A stretch of DNA of 64,000 nt from Multivorans sp965116445 (GCA_965116445.1 OZ220688.1:2852001-2916000), one strand, 5' to 3'. Positions 52,022 through 62,098 are shown, counted from the first letter of the stretch. Program-made: numbers and translations. Notes: generated from the sequence alone by a model not told the origin.

Positions 52022-54597
52022 CAGGCGATCCTCGCCGCCCGCCGCCGGCCGAGCGCTACCAGGGCCGGCAGCAGCGTGATCGAGACCAGGGCGGTGGCGA
52101 CCGCGCCGAGAATGGCGACGATGCCCATCGAGCGCAGGCCCGGGTAGTGCGACAGGGCGAGCGATCCGAAACCGACGCCGGTGGAGACGGCGGCGAGCAC
52201 GATCGCCTTGCCGGTTTCACCCAGGGCCGCGACCAGACACTCGCCCTCAAGCGCCTCGGGGCCGAAGCCGACCTCGCGCCAGCGGTGGACCATGTGCACT
52301 CCGTAGTCCACGCCGATGCCGATGATCATCGTGACGACGAAGACGTTGAAGAAGTTCATGTCCTCCCCGATCAGCACCATGATCCCGAGCATCCAGACCA
52401 CGCCGATGCTCAGGGGCAGCAGGGAGAGGAGGGTGCTGACCACCCATCGATAGTCCAGGAACAGGAGCAGGGCAACCAGCAGGAAGCCGATGACGGAAGC
52501 CGTCACCGCGTCGACGCGAATGCCGTTCCGCAGCCGTTCGCCGACCACGTTCACGCCAGTGACCTCGGCCTGCGGGCCCAGTCGTTCCGCGAGCTCATGG
52601 GCCCCCGGCGGCGCGCCACGGCGCCACATTCCCGGCGGCGGGTAGAGGTAGACGACCAGCTTCGTGTCGCCCTCGTTCCGGCTCATGTAGCGCTCCAGCA
52701 TCCGTCCGATCTGGGGCGAATCCCGTAGCGTTCCCGCCGTCACGGGCTCCCGGCCGGCCCCGGCGTCGGCCAGCAGATCGATACCGCGACGGAAGGGCTC
52801 CGCCCGCAGACCCTCCTCGGTCGCATGGCGCTCGAACAACTCGTGCAGGCGCTCCCGGTCCAGCAAGTCCCGGTGACGATCCAGCCAGTCGTGTGCCGCG
52901 GCCTGACTGGCCGGCGAGGGCACCAGGCTGCCGATCCCGCGGATCCCCGTGAGGACCCCGCCATCCACCAATTCCTGGGCCTCCTCCTCGGCCTGGATGG
53001 AGAGCTCCAGCGCCTCGGCCTCCGTCTCGCCCGAGAGCACGATCATCGTGTAGTTCAGCCCCGAGCCGAAGTACTCCGCCACCTCGTCCTGCACCTCAAC
53101 GCCGGGATTCCCCTGCGGCCTGAGCTCCCTGATCGCGTCCTCGAACTCCAGGCGCGGCGCGAGGATGCCCGTGCCGGCGGTGACCACCACGCAGGCGCAG
53201 ATCACGAGGACCGGCCGCTCGAAGCTCCAGCGCACCAGCCGGCGGGCGCCCAGACCGTGCAGAACGAGCCTCGGCATCCGCCCCCCCGGCCGCGGGTGAT
53301 CCTCCCGCCACGCCAGCATGGCCGGCAGCAGCACGAGGACCGAAACCATGCAGAAGAGGATGCCGGTGCCGGTCAGAAGCCCCATCTGCCTGAGTCCGAC
53401 GAAATCGGTCACCATGAACGCGTAGAACGTCGCCGCGGTGGTGATCGCGCCGGTCCAGACCGCCCGGCCCGAGGAACCGCTCATCGCCACCAGGGCCGCC
53501 TCGAGACCCGCGCCCCGGCGCCGCTCCTCCACGTAGCGCCCGTAGGAGACGATGACGAAATCGATCCCGAGACCCACCAGCAGCGCCGCAAAGCCGCTGG
53601 TCAGCGCATTCAACTCGCCGATCACGGTGCCGGCGAAACCGAAGGCCAGCACTAGGCCGAAGGCGAGCGGCACGAAGGCGTAGACGATCAGGCCGACGCG
53701 GCGGAACGCCAGGGCGAACAGGAGCAGCACGCCGACGAGCGACGTCGCCATGTTCGAAACCAGTCCGCCGACGATCGTGCCCGCGTCGGACACCGCGGTG
53801 ACGTAGGTGCCGCCGAGGGCCACCTCCGGGGCCGGCAACGGCTCGCCGTCCGGTTCCTCGCCGGCGATCTCCGGCCAGCGCGCCAGCAGATCCGCCGTCA
53901 ACCGGTCGACTTCAGCCAGCAGGCGGCGGCCGAACTCGATCTCCTGGGCGGGCTGCGCGGGGCGCGCGATCATCAACGCCCGGGAGCGGTCCGCGGAAAG
54001 GAAGTAACCCGAGGTCCAGTCGACATCCAGGCCGCCGCGAGCGAGAGCGATCTGCTCCAGGAGGACCTCGTGGATGTCCAGCGGGTCCAGCAGCGTCAGG
54101 TCGCGCAGCGCCAGCGCCTGGGGGGAGCGCAGGTTCCGGCGCAGCTCGGCGACCTGGAGCCTGAGGCCGTCCTCGGTCAGCCGGCTCGCCACTTCCTCCC
54201 GGCCCTGCTCGTCGAGGTAGGCGAACATATGGGGCCCGAACAGCTCGGCCAACTCCAGCAGTTCGCCGACGTCGTACTCGACGTAGTCGATCTCCTCGAG
54301 CGCTTCCATCGACGCTCCGAGTTCGTCCACGAAGAAGAGGTACGGGTCGAGCGGCTGGCCCTCCGGCAGGCGCACCAGGACCAGCAGGAAGTCCAGACTG
54401 CCGAAGTCCTCGATCGTCGACCGGAAGGTCGTGACGACCGGATCGTCGTCCGGCAGCAGGTTCAGGATCTCCGTGTCGAAGCGAAGCGTCGTCGCCGACA
54501 GCACGCAGAGCACGACGAGCACCGCCGCGACGACGAACACGGCTCGGTAGCGGCGCCGGGCGAACGCGGCCACCCAGGCCAGGGCGCGCTCGATCAC
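52021..54597 (-). CDS. MMPL/RND-family transporter
   Basis: 858 residues. Two repeats of one helix, a large periplasmic loop and five helices. The second repeat has GEDMNFFNVFVVTMIIGIGVDYGVHMVHRW and the first GLGIDFVIVSYGRYVEERR, the charged TM4 regions characteristic of MMPL/HpnN-type exporters. The substrate may be a lipid or hopanoid precursor, judged only from the family. The GTG start overlaps the pgsA stop (GTGA), and the stop overlaps ffh, so all three genes are co-translated. Confidence 0.88.
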   Translation of the reverse strand: MIERALAWVAAFARRRYRAVFVVAAVLVVLCVLSATTLRFDTEILNLLPDDDPVVTTFRSTIEDFGSLDFLLVLVRLPEGQPLDPYLFFVDELGASMEALEEIDYVEYDVGELLELAELFGPHMFAYLDEQGREEVASRLTEDGLRLQVAELRRNLRSPQALALRDLTLLDPLDIHEVLLEQIALARGGLDVDWTSGYFLSADRSRALMIARPAQPAQEIEFGRRLLAEVDRLTADLLARWPEIAGEEPDGEPLPAPEVALGGTYVTAVSDAGTIVGGLVSNMATSLVGVLLLFALAFRRVGLIVYAFVPLAFGLVLAFGFAGTVIGELNALTSGFAALLVGLGIDFVIVSYGRYVEERRRGAGLEAALVAMSGSSGRAVWTGAITTAATFYAFMVTDFVGLRQMGLLTGTGILFCMVSVLVLLPAMLAWREDHPRPGGRMPRLVLHGLGARRLVRWSFERPVLVICACVVVTAGTGILAPRLEFEDAIRELRPQGNPGVEVQDEVAEYFGSGLNYTMIVLSGETEAEALELSIQAEEEAQELVDGGVLTGIRGIGSLVPSPASQAAAHDWLDRHRDLLDRERLHELFERHATEEGLRAEPFRRGIDLLADAGAGREPVTAGTLRDSPQIGRMLERYMSRNEGDTKLVVYLYPPPGMWRRGAPPGAHELAERLGPQAEVTGVNVVGERLRNGIRVDAVTASVIGFLLVALLLFLDYRWVVSTLLSLLPLSIGVVWMLGIMVLIGEDMNFFNVFVVTMIIGIGVDYGVHMVHRWREVGFGPEALEGECLVAALGETGKAIVLAAVSTGVGFGSLALSHYPGLRSMGIVAILGAVATALVSITLLPALVALGRRRAARIA

Positions 54598-55208
54598 TGC
54601 CGCGGCGCGCCGCCGAACGCCAACAGCACGGTGCGGCCGTTGCGCACGAAGTACTCGATGCCGGAATAGAGCGTCGCGGCCAGCGCCACCCACAGCGAAA
54701 CCGGCGCCAGCACGTCGAAGGCGCCCAACCGACCCGAGATGATCAGCAGCGAGATGGCGACGATCTGCGTCGTCGTCTTGACCTTGCCGGCAAAGCTCGC
54801 GGCCAGCACGACATCCTGGGCCGCGGCGAGCGAGCGCAGCGAGGAGACCGCGAACTCCCGCGCCACGACGACGACCACCATCCAGGCCGGGGCCAGTCCG
54901 AGGCCGACCAGGGAGATGAAGGCCGCCGAGGTCAGGATCTTGTCCGCCGCCGGATCGAGCAGCTTGCCGAGCGCGGTCACCTGCTTGCGTCGGCGAGCCA
55001 GGAAGCCGTCCAGAAAGTCGGTCAGGGACGCGACGAGGAACAGACCGAGGCCGATGAACTGCCAGCCGCTCGTCTTCGTCAGCAACACGACGACGAGGAC
55101 GGGCACGATCAGGATGCGGCTGAGCGTCAGCGCGTTCGGAAGATTCAGACCGGCCCGAAGGGACGGCGCCGGCAGCGGCTGCGGGGCGTTGTCGCGCTGA
55201 CTCGCCAT
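54594..55208 (-). CDS. pgsA: CDP-diacylglycerol-glycerol-3-phosphate 3-phosphatidyltransferase
   Basis: 204 residues with four to six helices. The CDP-alcohol phosphotransferase motif is complete: SLTDFLDGFLARRRKQVTALGKLLDPAADKI, with all four Asp. It makes phosphatidylglycerol phosphate at the inner membrane. Thirteen bases separate it from alaS. Confidence 0.94.
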   Translation of the reverse strand: MASQRDNAPQPLPAPSLRAGLNLPNALTLSRILIVPVLVVVLLTKTSGWQFIGLGLFLVASLTDFLDGFLARRRKQVTALGKLLDPAADKILTSAAFISLVGLGLAPAWMVVVVVAREFAVSSLRSLAAAQDVVLAASFAGKVKTTTQIVAISLLIISGRLGAFDVLAPVSLWVALAATLYSGIEYFVRNGRTVLLAFGGAPRQ

Positions 55209-55221
55209 CCGGACTTCCCCG

Positions 55222-57897
55222 TCAGCTCAGGCTGTCTTCGATGTGCCGTTCGGCCGCGGCGAAGGCCGGCAGCAGATTCTCCGCCCGGCCCCCGGCCTGG
55301 GCGAAGTCGCGGCGACCGCCGCCGCTGCCCGAAATCGCGGAACCCATCGCGCGGGCCACCGCCGACGCGTCGACCCGGTCCTGGAGGTCCCCGGTCACCG
55401 AGGCGACGAGCTTCACCTTGCCCTCGTCCAGGGCGCCGAGCACGACCACCCCCGAGCCGAGTCGACTCCGCAGGACATCGGCCAGGTTGCGCAGTTCGCC
55501 GACGTTCGAGGCCGGCACCTCGCGCAGGACGACATCGACGCCCCCGACCTTGCGCGTGTCACCGTCCGCCGACGGCCCGCGGGACGGCTTGCCGTCGCCG
55601 GCCAGCAGCCCGAGACGGAGCTTCGACAGTTCGCGCTCGACCTCGCGCAGGCGCTCCTTGAGGGCCCGGACCTCGGCCGCGGCCTGCTCTCCGGAGGCGC
55701 CGATCTCCGACTCGAGCGTCGCCAGCAGATGGGCCCGGTCGCGGTGCAGGCGCTCAGCGCGGTCGCCCGCGAGCGCCTCGATCCGGCGAACGCCGGCGGC
55801 CACGCCCCGTTCGCCGACCAGGGACACGAGGCCGATTTCGCCGGTGTTCCCGACGTGGCAACCGCCGCAGAGTTCGAGGCTGAAGCCCGGCACCTCGACC
55901 GTGCGTACGCGGTCGCCGTACTTCTCGCCGAACAGCGCCATCGCGCCGGCCGCCACGGCCTCGTCGTAGGAGCGCTCCGTGATCTCGACCGGGACGGCGC
56001 GCCGAACCCACTCGTTCACCGTGTCCTCGATCGCCTCCTGCTGTTCTTCGGTGACCGGAGCGCCGTGAGTGAAGTCGAAGCGCAGCCGGTCGGGGTGGAC
56101 CAGGGAACCCGCCTGGCGCACGCCGGCGCCGAGATGCTGGCGGAGGGCGGCGTGGAGGAGGTGGGTCGCGGTGTGGTGGCGCTGGGCGGATTCGCGGCGC
56201 TCGCGGTCGACCTGGAGGTCGACCGGCGCGTCCTGTTCCAACTCGCCAGCGGTGACTTCGATTCGGTGGACGACGAGTTCGCCATCCCGGAAGGTGTCCA
56301 GCACCCTGGCTTCACCGCCATTCCAGGTCGCCTTGCCAACGTCACCCACCTGCCCACCGGCCTCCGCGTAGAAGGGAGTGCGATCAAAGGCGGCGAGACC
56401 CAAACCGGTCAACCGACGCACCTGCCTCGCTTTCTCGTCACCCTCACTCGGCGCCCAAAGGAAACCGGCACTCCCCCGGGCCCCCAGGTCTGCGTAGCCC
56501 GTGAACCTGCTCCGCCTCGGCGGCGCCAGCCGGCCTTCGGCGTCGGACAGGCTGACCGAGAGGGTCAGACCTGCCGCGGCGCTTCCGCTGAGACTCCTCG
56601 CCCGCGACCGCTCCCGCTGCCCCTGAAGCGCCGCCTCGAAGCCCACCTCGTCGATCCCGAACTGCTCCTCCTCGGCGATCTCCCGCACCGTCTCGATCGG
56701 CAGGCCGAACGTGTCGTAGAGCCGGAAGACCTGCTCGCCGCCCAGCGTCGACCGGCCCCCGGCCCGGGCCTCCTCGATCGCCTGCTGGACCTTGCCGGCG
56801 CCGACCGCGATCGTCTCGAGGAACCGGGTCTCCTCGGCGGTCACCGTCGCCAACGAGGGTTCGCGCGCCGCCTCGAGTTCGGGGTAGTGGCCGGCGAACG
56901 CCTCCTCCAGCGAGGGAAGCAAGGCAGCCATGAACGGCTCCTCGAACCCCAGCTTCATGCCGTGCCTTGACGCCCGGCGGAGGATCCGGCGCAGCACGTA
57001 GCCGCGGCCCTCGTTGCTCGGCAGCACGCCGTCGGCGAGCAGGAAGCCGACCGCCCGCAGGTGGTCGGCGACCACCCGCATCGACACGTCGGCCTCCGGG
57101 TCGCGGCCGTATTGGCGGCCGGCCTCCCCGGCGACGGCCTCGAGCACTGGGCCGAACAGGTCCGTGTCGTAGTTCGACTCCAGGCCCTGGAGCACTGCCG
57201 CCACCCGCTCCAGACCCGCGCCGGTGTCGATCGACGGGTTCGGAAGCGGCTCACTCCGGCCGTCCTCATGGCGCTCGAACTGCATGAAGACCAGGTTCCA
57301 GATCTCGAGATAGCGCCCCGATTCTTCGCCCTCCTCCCAGCCGACCTCGGGCAGGTCCGGCGCGGAGTCGACGAAGATCTCGCTGCACGGACCGCAGGGC
57401 CCGGTGTCGCCCATGGCCCAGAAGTTGTCCTTTTCGCCGCAGCGAAGGACCCGCTCCGGCGGCAGGCCGGAGATCCGCAACCACAGGTCCTCAGCCTCGT
57501 CGTCCTGCTCGAAAACGGTGGCGAACAGGTGCTCCGGCTTGAGGCCCCAAGGCCCGGTGACCAGCTCCCAGGCCGACGCGATCGCCTCTTCCTTGAAGTA
57601 GTCGCCGAAGGAGAAGTTCCCGAGCATCTCGAAGAACGTGTGGTGCCGGGGACTTGGACCGACGTTCTCCAGGTCGTTGTGCTTGCCGGACACGCGCAGG
57701 CACTTCTGGGAGGTCACCGCGCGCGGCGAGTCCGGCTTCTCCACCCCGAGGAAACAGTTCTTGAACTGGACCATGCCGGCGTTGACGAACAGCAGGGTCG
57801 GGTCGTCCCTCGGGACGAGCGGCGAGCTAGCCACCTCCGCGTGCCCGCGGCCGGCGTAGAAATCGATGAAGCTCCGCCTGATATCCCGACTCAACAT
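55222..57897 (-). CDS. alaS: Alanine-tRNA ligase
   Basis: 891 residues. Class II synthetase. Catalytic core FVNAGMVQFKNCFLG, GPSPRHHTFFEMLGNFSFGDYF and GAGLERVAAVLQG; editing domain with HHTATHLLHAALR and the zinc-binding CGGCHVGNTGEIGL; C-Ala domain near the end with ISGSGGGRRDFAQAGG. Its start MLSRDIRRSFIDFYAGRGH overlaps the end of recX by seven bases. Confidence 0.97.
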   Translation of the reverse strand: MLSRDIRRSFIDFYAGRGHAEVASSPLVPRDDPTLLFVNAGMVQFKNCFLGVEKPDSPRAVTSQKCLRVSGKHNDLENVGPSPRHHTFFEMLGNFSFGDYFKEEAIASAWELVTGPWGLKPEHLFATVFEQDDEAEDLWLRISGLPPERVLRCGEKDNFWAMGDTGPCGPCSEIFVDSAPDLPEVGWEEGEESGRYLEIWNLVFMQFERHEDGRSEPLPNPSIDTGAGLERVAAVLQGLESNYDTDLFGPVLEAVAGEAGRQYGRDPEADVSMRVVADHLRAVGFLLADGVLPSNEGRGYVLRRILRRASRHGMKLGFEEPFMAALLPSLEEAFAGHYPELEAAREPSLATVTAEETRFLETIAVGAGKVQQAIEEARAGGRSTLGGEQVFRLYDTFGLPIETVREIAEEEQFGIDEVGFEAALQGQRERSRARSLSGSAAAGLTLSVSLSDAEGRLAPPRRSRFTGYADLGARGSAGFLWAPSEGDEKARQVRRLTGLGLAAFDRTPFYAEAGGQVGDVGKATWNGGEARVLDTFRDGELVVHRIEVTAGELEQDAPVDLQVDRERRESAQRHHTATHLLHAALRQHLGAGVRQAGSLVHPDRLRFDFTHGAPVTEEQQEAIEDTVNEWVRRAVPVEITERSYDEAVAAGAMALFGEKYGDRVRTVEVPGFSLELCGGCHVGNTGEIGLVSLVGERGVAAGVRRIEALAGDRAERLHRDRAHLLATLESEIGASGEQAAAEVRALKERLREVERELSKLRLGLLAGDGKPSRGPSADGDTRKVGGVDVVLREVPASNVGELRNLADVLRSRLGSGVVVLGALDEGKVKLVASVTGDLQDRVDASAVARAMGSAISGSGGGRRDFAQAGGRAENLLPAFAAAERHIEDSLS

Positions 57898-58469
57898 GAG
57901 CTGCGTCCCCGCATTCCGGCCGTCTTGCCTGCCGCTTCCCCGCTTCCGCGGGAACCGCTTTTCTTCCTGCCGCTTCCTCTGGAAGCGCTCGACCCGACCG
58001 CCTCGGCGGGCGAGTCGAACAGCACGGCGCCAATAGTACGGGGAGTGAAGCCGCGGCGCTCGAGATGCCGGGCCAGGGCGGGGACGTCCCGCCCCGGGTG
58101 CGCCCCGCGCCAGCGCGCGGCCACCGACCCTGCCCGCTCCAGTTCGTCCTCGTCGTCCACATCCTCGAGGGCGGCGGCCGCGGCCGTCTCCTCCGCCCCC
58201 CGTCGCCGCAGGTCGAGTTCGAGCCGCCGCCGGCCGTAGCCGCGGCGCTTGAGCGAGTGGACCAGCATCCGCGCGGCCTCGTGCTCGTTCAGGTAGCCGT
58301 CCGTAGCCAGGCGCTCGATCGCACCGTCGATCTCGTCCTCCGGGTAGTCGCGGCGAGCGAGCTTCGTCCGCAGCTCGGCCGCGAAGTGCATCCGCCGCGC
58401 GAGCAGATCCAGCCCCCGGTCGTAGGCCGACTTGGGGCTCCGCTCTCGTTTCGATTTCGACTTGCGCAC
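57891..58469 (-). CDS. recX: RecX-family regulatory protein
   Basis: 192 residues. The three-helix repeats typical of RecX (ALDLLARRMHFAAELRTKL-like; RLATDGYLNEHEAARMLVHS; KRRGYGRRRLELDLRRRG) modulate RecA filaments. The last 40 residues are a Ser/Gly/Lys-rich tail that is unlikely to fold. GTG start at 58467-58469. recX next to alaS is a common arrangement; recA is not in the window. Confidence 0.85.
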   Translation of the reverse strand: MRKSKSKRERSPKSAYDRGLDLLARRMHFAAELRTKLARRDYPEDEIDGAIERLATDGYLNEHEAARMLVHSLKRRGYGRRRLELDLRRRGAEETAAAAALEDVDDEDELERAGSVAARWRGAHPGRDVPALARHLERRGFTPRTIGAVLFDSPAEAVGSSASRGSGRKKSGSRGSGEAAGKTAGMRGRSSC

Positions 58470-58502
58470 CCGGTCCTCCCAGCGGTTCGGAGACTAGCGC
58501 CG

Positions 58503-59183
58503 TCACGACCCGGCCAGGACCACGGCAAGCGCCGCGACCGCCGCCGTCTCCGCGCGCAGGACACGCGGGCCGAGGCCCGCGAGCGTGGCCCCCCGGTCGA
58601 CGAACCACTCGATCTCCCGCTCGCTGAACCCGCCTTCGGGGCCGATCACCAGGGTTCGGATGTCGCGGACCGCCCCCAGGGAGGTCCCGGCGCCCGGATG
58701 CAGGACGACCGCTCCGGCAGGGATCCCCGCTTGCTCGAGGCCGACCGGCGCGCCGATCCCCGGCAACCAGGCGCCCCCGCTCTGTTCGAGGGCGGACTTC
58801 GCGACCCGTGCCTGCCGAGCCACCGCGCGCTCCGTGAACGAACGGCTCGTGCGCTCAGAGACGAACCACTGCAACTCCGTCACGCCGAGTTCGGTCGCCT
58901 TCTCCACCAACCACGCCGCACGCTCGGGACGCACCACGGACACGAAGAGCGCCACCCGCCGGGCCGGCTCGAAGGTCGGCGCCGGCCCCTCGACGTCCAG
59001 CCGGGCCCGTTCCGCGGTAACGCCGGCGACAATCGACCAGCGGGCCCCGCCCCGGCCGTCGACGAGACGCACCCGATCGCCGATCTTCAGGCGACGGGCG
59101 CGAAACAGGTGCCGGTAGTCGGCGCCCTCGACCTCGACCGAGTCGCGGTCGAGTTCCTCGCCGTCGACCAGAAGGTGGATCAC
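58503..59183 (-). CDS. rsmE: 16S rRNA (uracil-1498-N3)-methyltransferase RsmE
   Basis: 226 residues. SPOUT-fold enzyme with an N-terminal PUA-like part (YRHLFRARRLKIGDRVRLVDG) and the knot region VIGPEGGFSEREIEWF and LGPRVLRAETAAVAAL. The GTG at 59181-59183 gives a normal N-terminus. It follows dnaJ by 19 bases, as in many hrcA-grpE-dnaJ operons. Confidence 0.95.
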   Translation of the reverse strand: MIHLLVDGEELDRDSVEVEGADYRHLFRARRLKIGDRVRLVDGRGGARWSIVAGVTAERARLDVEGPAPTFEPARRVALFVSVVRPERAAWLVEKATELGVTELQWFVSERTSRSFTERAVARQARVAKSALEQSGGAWLPGIGAPVGLEQAGIPAGAVVLHPGAGTSLGAVRDIRTLVIGPEGGFSEREIEWFVDRGATLAGLGPRVLRAETAAVAALAVVLAGS

Positions 59184-59202
59184 AGGCCGCCTCGAACGGC
59201 CG

Positions 59203-60387
59203 TCAGGCCTCGGAACTCCGTTCCACCCTCTTCGCGCCGTCCGCCGGCCCGGTCTTCTGGCCGGATCCCGCAAAGAATGCAATCACGCGGTCGAGCACGC
59301 TCCGCGCTTCCCGGGTCGCGGCGCCCGTCGTGCCGTGGCCGTCCTCGTTCAACTCGGCAAGCGCGCGCACATGCTCGAGTTCCCGCTCCGAGAGATCCCT
59401 GGGCGCCGGCACGTCGAGCCGCACTTCGACGATGTGGTTGCCGCGGCCGCGGCCGTCGACGCGAGGGATGCCCTGGGATCTGAGAAGGAAGGTCGAACCG
59501 TGCTCCGTCGCCGGCGGCACCTTCAGGCTCGACGTGCCGTGGATCGTCTCGACCTCCATCGTGCAACCCAGTACGGCCTGCGGGTAGCCGACGGTTACCG
59601 AGCTGAGGACATCGGCGCCGCGACGCACGAACCGCTCGTGGGGTTCGACATCGATCACAACGAACAGGTCTCCCGGCGGGCCGCCGTGCCGGCCGTGCTC
59701 TCCCTCGCCCGGCAGGCGGAGGCGGGAACCGCTATCCACACCGGCCGGAACGCGGACCTGGATCGAGCGTTGGCGCTCGGTCAGTCCCCGGCCCCCGCAG
59801 TCGACACAGGGATCCCGGATCACGGTTCCGGTGCCCCGGCAGTCGGGGCACGTGCGGGCGACCGAGAAGAAGCCCTGGCTGAACTGGACCTGGCCGCGCC
59901 CATGGCACACGCGGCAGGTGGTCGGACCGGACCCCGGCGCCGCGCCGTTGCCGCCGCACGTGTCGCAGTGCTCGAGTCGGGGAATGCGCAGCTTCGGGGC
60001 GACGCCGAAGGCGGCCTCCTCGAAGGAAAGCGGAAGGTCGTACCGCAGGTCCGCCCCGGCTCGATGGCGCCTGCCGCCGGCCCGATTCCCGAAGATGTCG
60101 CCGAAGACATCGCCCAGGATGTCCGAGAAGTCGGCGAAGGTGGACGGGTCGAAGCCGCCGCCCGACGGCGCGGCCTGGTGGCCGAAGCGGTCGTACCGGC
60201 GTCGCTTCTCCGGATCGGAAAGCACGGCGTAGGCCGCGGCCGCCTCCTTGAACTTCTCCTCGGCCCCGCTGTCGCCGGGATTCCGGTCCGGATGGTGCCG
60301 CACCGCCAGCTTGCGATAGGCCGACTTGATCTGCTGAAGAGTGGCGGATCGTTCGAGGCCCAGCACCTCGTAGTAGTCGCGCGGCAT
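59203..60387 (-). CDS. dnaJ: Chaperone protein DnaJ
   Basis: 394 residues, type I Hsp40. J domain with HPD in VRHHPDRNPGD, a Gly/Phe-rich linker, four CxxCxGxG zinc modules (CDTCGGNG, CRVCHGRG, CPDCRGTG, CVDCGGRG) and the C-terminal substrate domains. A charged 70-residue tail follows. It follows grpE by six bases. The partner dnaK is not in the window. Confidence 0.96.
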   Translation of the reverse strand: MPRDYYEVLGLERSATLQQIKSAYRKLAVRHHPDRNPGDSGAEEKFKEAAAAYAVLSDPEKRRRYDRFGHQAAPSGGGFDPSTFADFSDILGDVFGDIFGNRAGGRRHRAGADLRYDLPLSFEEAAFGVAPKLRIPRLEHCDTCGGNGAAPGSGPTTCRVCHGRGQVQFSQGFFSVARTCPDCRGTGTVIRDPCVDCGGRGLTERQRSIQVRVPAGVDSGSRLRLPGEGEHGRHGGPPGDLFVVIDVEPHERFVRRGADVLSSVTVGYPQAVLGCTMEVETIHGTSSLKVPPATEHGSTFLLRSQGIPRVDGRGRGNHIVEVRLDVPAPRDLSERELEHVRALAELNEDGHGTTGAATREARSVLDRVIAFFAGSGQKTGPADGAKRVERSSEA

Positions 60388-60393
60388 GTCGAT

Positions 60394-61035
60394 CTAGCCG
60401 CCGCCGGCAGCGGCGTCCGATTCGGCTCCGCCGCCGTCCGGCGGCGCATTCTCCGTCGCGGCCGGCGCGGGCATCGCGACCCGGACCATCGCCGCTCGCA
60501 GCAGGGTCGACCGCATCGTGTAGCCCTTCTGGAGTTCCTGCACGACGGTGGGCTGGTCGACGTCCGTGCTCTCTTCTCGCGCGACCGCCTCATGGAGATT
60601 CGGGTCGAAGGCGGCGTCCAGGCTCTCGACCGGTTCGACGTCGAAGCGGCGCAGGAGGTCCGTCATCTGCCGCCGGATCATCTCCACGCCGGCACGGAAG
60701 TCGTCCGCCGAGGCCTCGGCCTGAAGCGCCCGGTCCAGATTGTCGACGACGTTCAGAAACTCGCGCAGCGGCGCCGAGACGTAGCTCATGCGCAACTGCT
60801 GCCGCTCGCGGTCCATCCTCTTGCGCTGGTTGTCCAGATCGGCCAGTGCCCGCAGCAGCCGATCCTGGGTCGCCGTGAGCTCGTCGCGGAGCTGCTCAAG
60901 GGCGTCGGGCGTCCCAACGCCTTCCTCCGCGGCCGCGTCGAGCGGTTCGCCGGCGGCCGGCGCACGGACTTCCGCCTCGGGGCTGTCCTGTCCGGCGACC
61001 TGACCTTCAGGTCGCTCCTTCGGCTCCACTGTCAT
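60394..61035 (-). CDS. grpE: Nucleotide exchange factor GrpE
   Basis: 213 residues. An acidic N-terminus, a long coiled coil (about 40-105: RDELTATQDRLLRALADLDNQRKRMDRE) and the beta domain with NPNLHEAV-like FDPNLHEAVAREE and LQKGYTMRSTLLRAAMVRV. It accelerates ADP release from DnaK. Ends with a Gly/Ala-rich tail. It lies 22 bases after hrcA. Confidence 0.95.
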   Translation of the reverse strand: MTVEPKERPEGQVAGQDSPEAEVRAPAAGEPLDAAAEEGVGTPDALEQLRDELTATQDRLLRALADLDNQRKRMDRERQQLRMSYVSAPLREFLNVVDNLDRALQAEASADDFRAGVEMIRRQMTDLLRRFDVEPVESLDAAFDPNLHEAVAREESTDVDQPTVVQELQKGYTMRSTLLRAAMVRVAMPAPAATENAPPDGGGAESDAAAGGG

Positions 61036-61057
61036 GCTTCACGCTCCCCGTTGGCTG

Positions 61058-62098
61058 CTAGACACCGCCGGCCAGGGCCTCGGACAGGCGCTCACCCAGG
61101 TAGTTCACCAGGGGCACCATGCGCGGATATTCCATGCGCGCCGGCCCGACCACGGCCACCGACCCGCTGACGCCGTTCCCGGCCCGGTAGCCGCGCACGA
61201 CGAGGCCGAAGCCGAGTTCCTCCGTCAGCCGCGAATCCTGACCGAGCACCACGCGGACGCCATCCGCGTCGAGACAACGGTTCAGCAGACCCGCCAGGCG
61301 GGCACGCTCCGCGAACATCTGGAACATGCCCTCGATGCGCGAAATGTTCGGCGACGCTTCGAACAGGCTGTGCGTCCCCGATGCGACCAGCGAGGGCGCG
61401 TGGCCCATGTTCATGCCGTCCCGGGCCAGTTCGATCGCGCGGTGCAGCAACTCGTCCAGGCGCGCCCGCTCGTCGCTCATCATGCGCAGCAGTTCCTCGC
61501 GGATCTCCAACAGGGTCCGCCCGGCGTAGTTGTGGGTCAGGTAGTTCGAAATGCGCACCAGGTCTTCGCGCGGGATCAACTCGTCCGTGACCACGAGCTT
61601 GTTCTCCACGAACCCGCTCTCGGCAACGACCACGCAGAGCACCTTGCGGCCGCTGAGCGGCACGAAGTCGATCGCCCGCAACACCGCGGATCCGAGGGCC
61701 GGCGTAAGCACGACGCCGACGTGGTGGGAAAGCTCGGAGAGCAGCTTGGAGGTCTCCTCCGTGAGTTCCTGTCCCGTGCCGCCGGCGGTCTGCAACCGAT
61801 CGTCGATCAACCGGCGATCGTCGTCGCTCACCTTCTCCGCCGGCATCAAGTCGTCGATGAAGAGGTGGAAACCGGCCTCGGTCGGCAGGCGCCCCGCCGA
61901 AACGTGCGGCTGGCGGAGGTATCCCATGTCCTCCAGGTCGGCCATCACGTTGCGGATCGTGGCCGCGGAGAGCTGGATCTGCCGGTCCTTCGCGACCCGC
62001 CGCGAAGAAACCGGCTCGCCTGACGAAAGATAGGTCGCGATCACTTCGCGCAGGATCTCGCGGTCGCGCTCGCTGAGCTCGTCGCAGGAACGGTTCAT
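61058..62098 (-). CDS. hrcA: Heat-inducible transcription repressor HrcA
   Basis: 346 residues. Winged-helix N-terminus (LSERDREILREVIATYLSSGEPVSSRRVA; LSAATIRNVMADLEDMGYLRQPHVSAGRLPTEAG), then the GAF-like dimerisation domain and GPARMEYPRMVPLVNYLGE near the end. It normally represses its own operon through CIRCE; no CIRCE (TTAGCACTC-N9-GAGTGCTAA) is visible in the 136 bases upstream, so its targets may be elsewhere. Confidence 0.95.
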   Translation of the reverse strand: MNRSCDELSERDREILREVIATYLSSGEPVSSRRVAKDRQIQLSAATIRNVMADLEDMGYLRQPHVSAGRLPTEAGFHLFIDDLMPAEKVSDDDRRLIDDRLQTAGGTGQELTEETSKLLSELSHHVGVVLTPALGSAVLRAIDFVPLSGRKVLCVVVAESGFVENKLVVTDELIPREDLVRISNYLTHNYAGRTLLEIREELLRMMSDERARLDELLHRAIELARDGMNMGHAPSLVASGTHSLFEASPNISRIEGMFQMFAERARLAGLLNRCLDADGVRVVLGQDSRLTEELGFGLVVRGYRAGNGVSGSVAVVGPARMEYPRMVPLVNYLGERLSEALAGGV

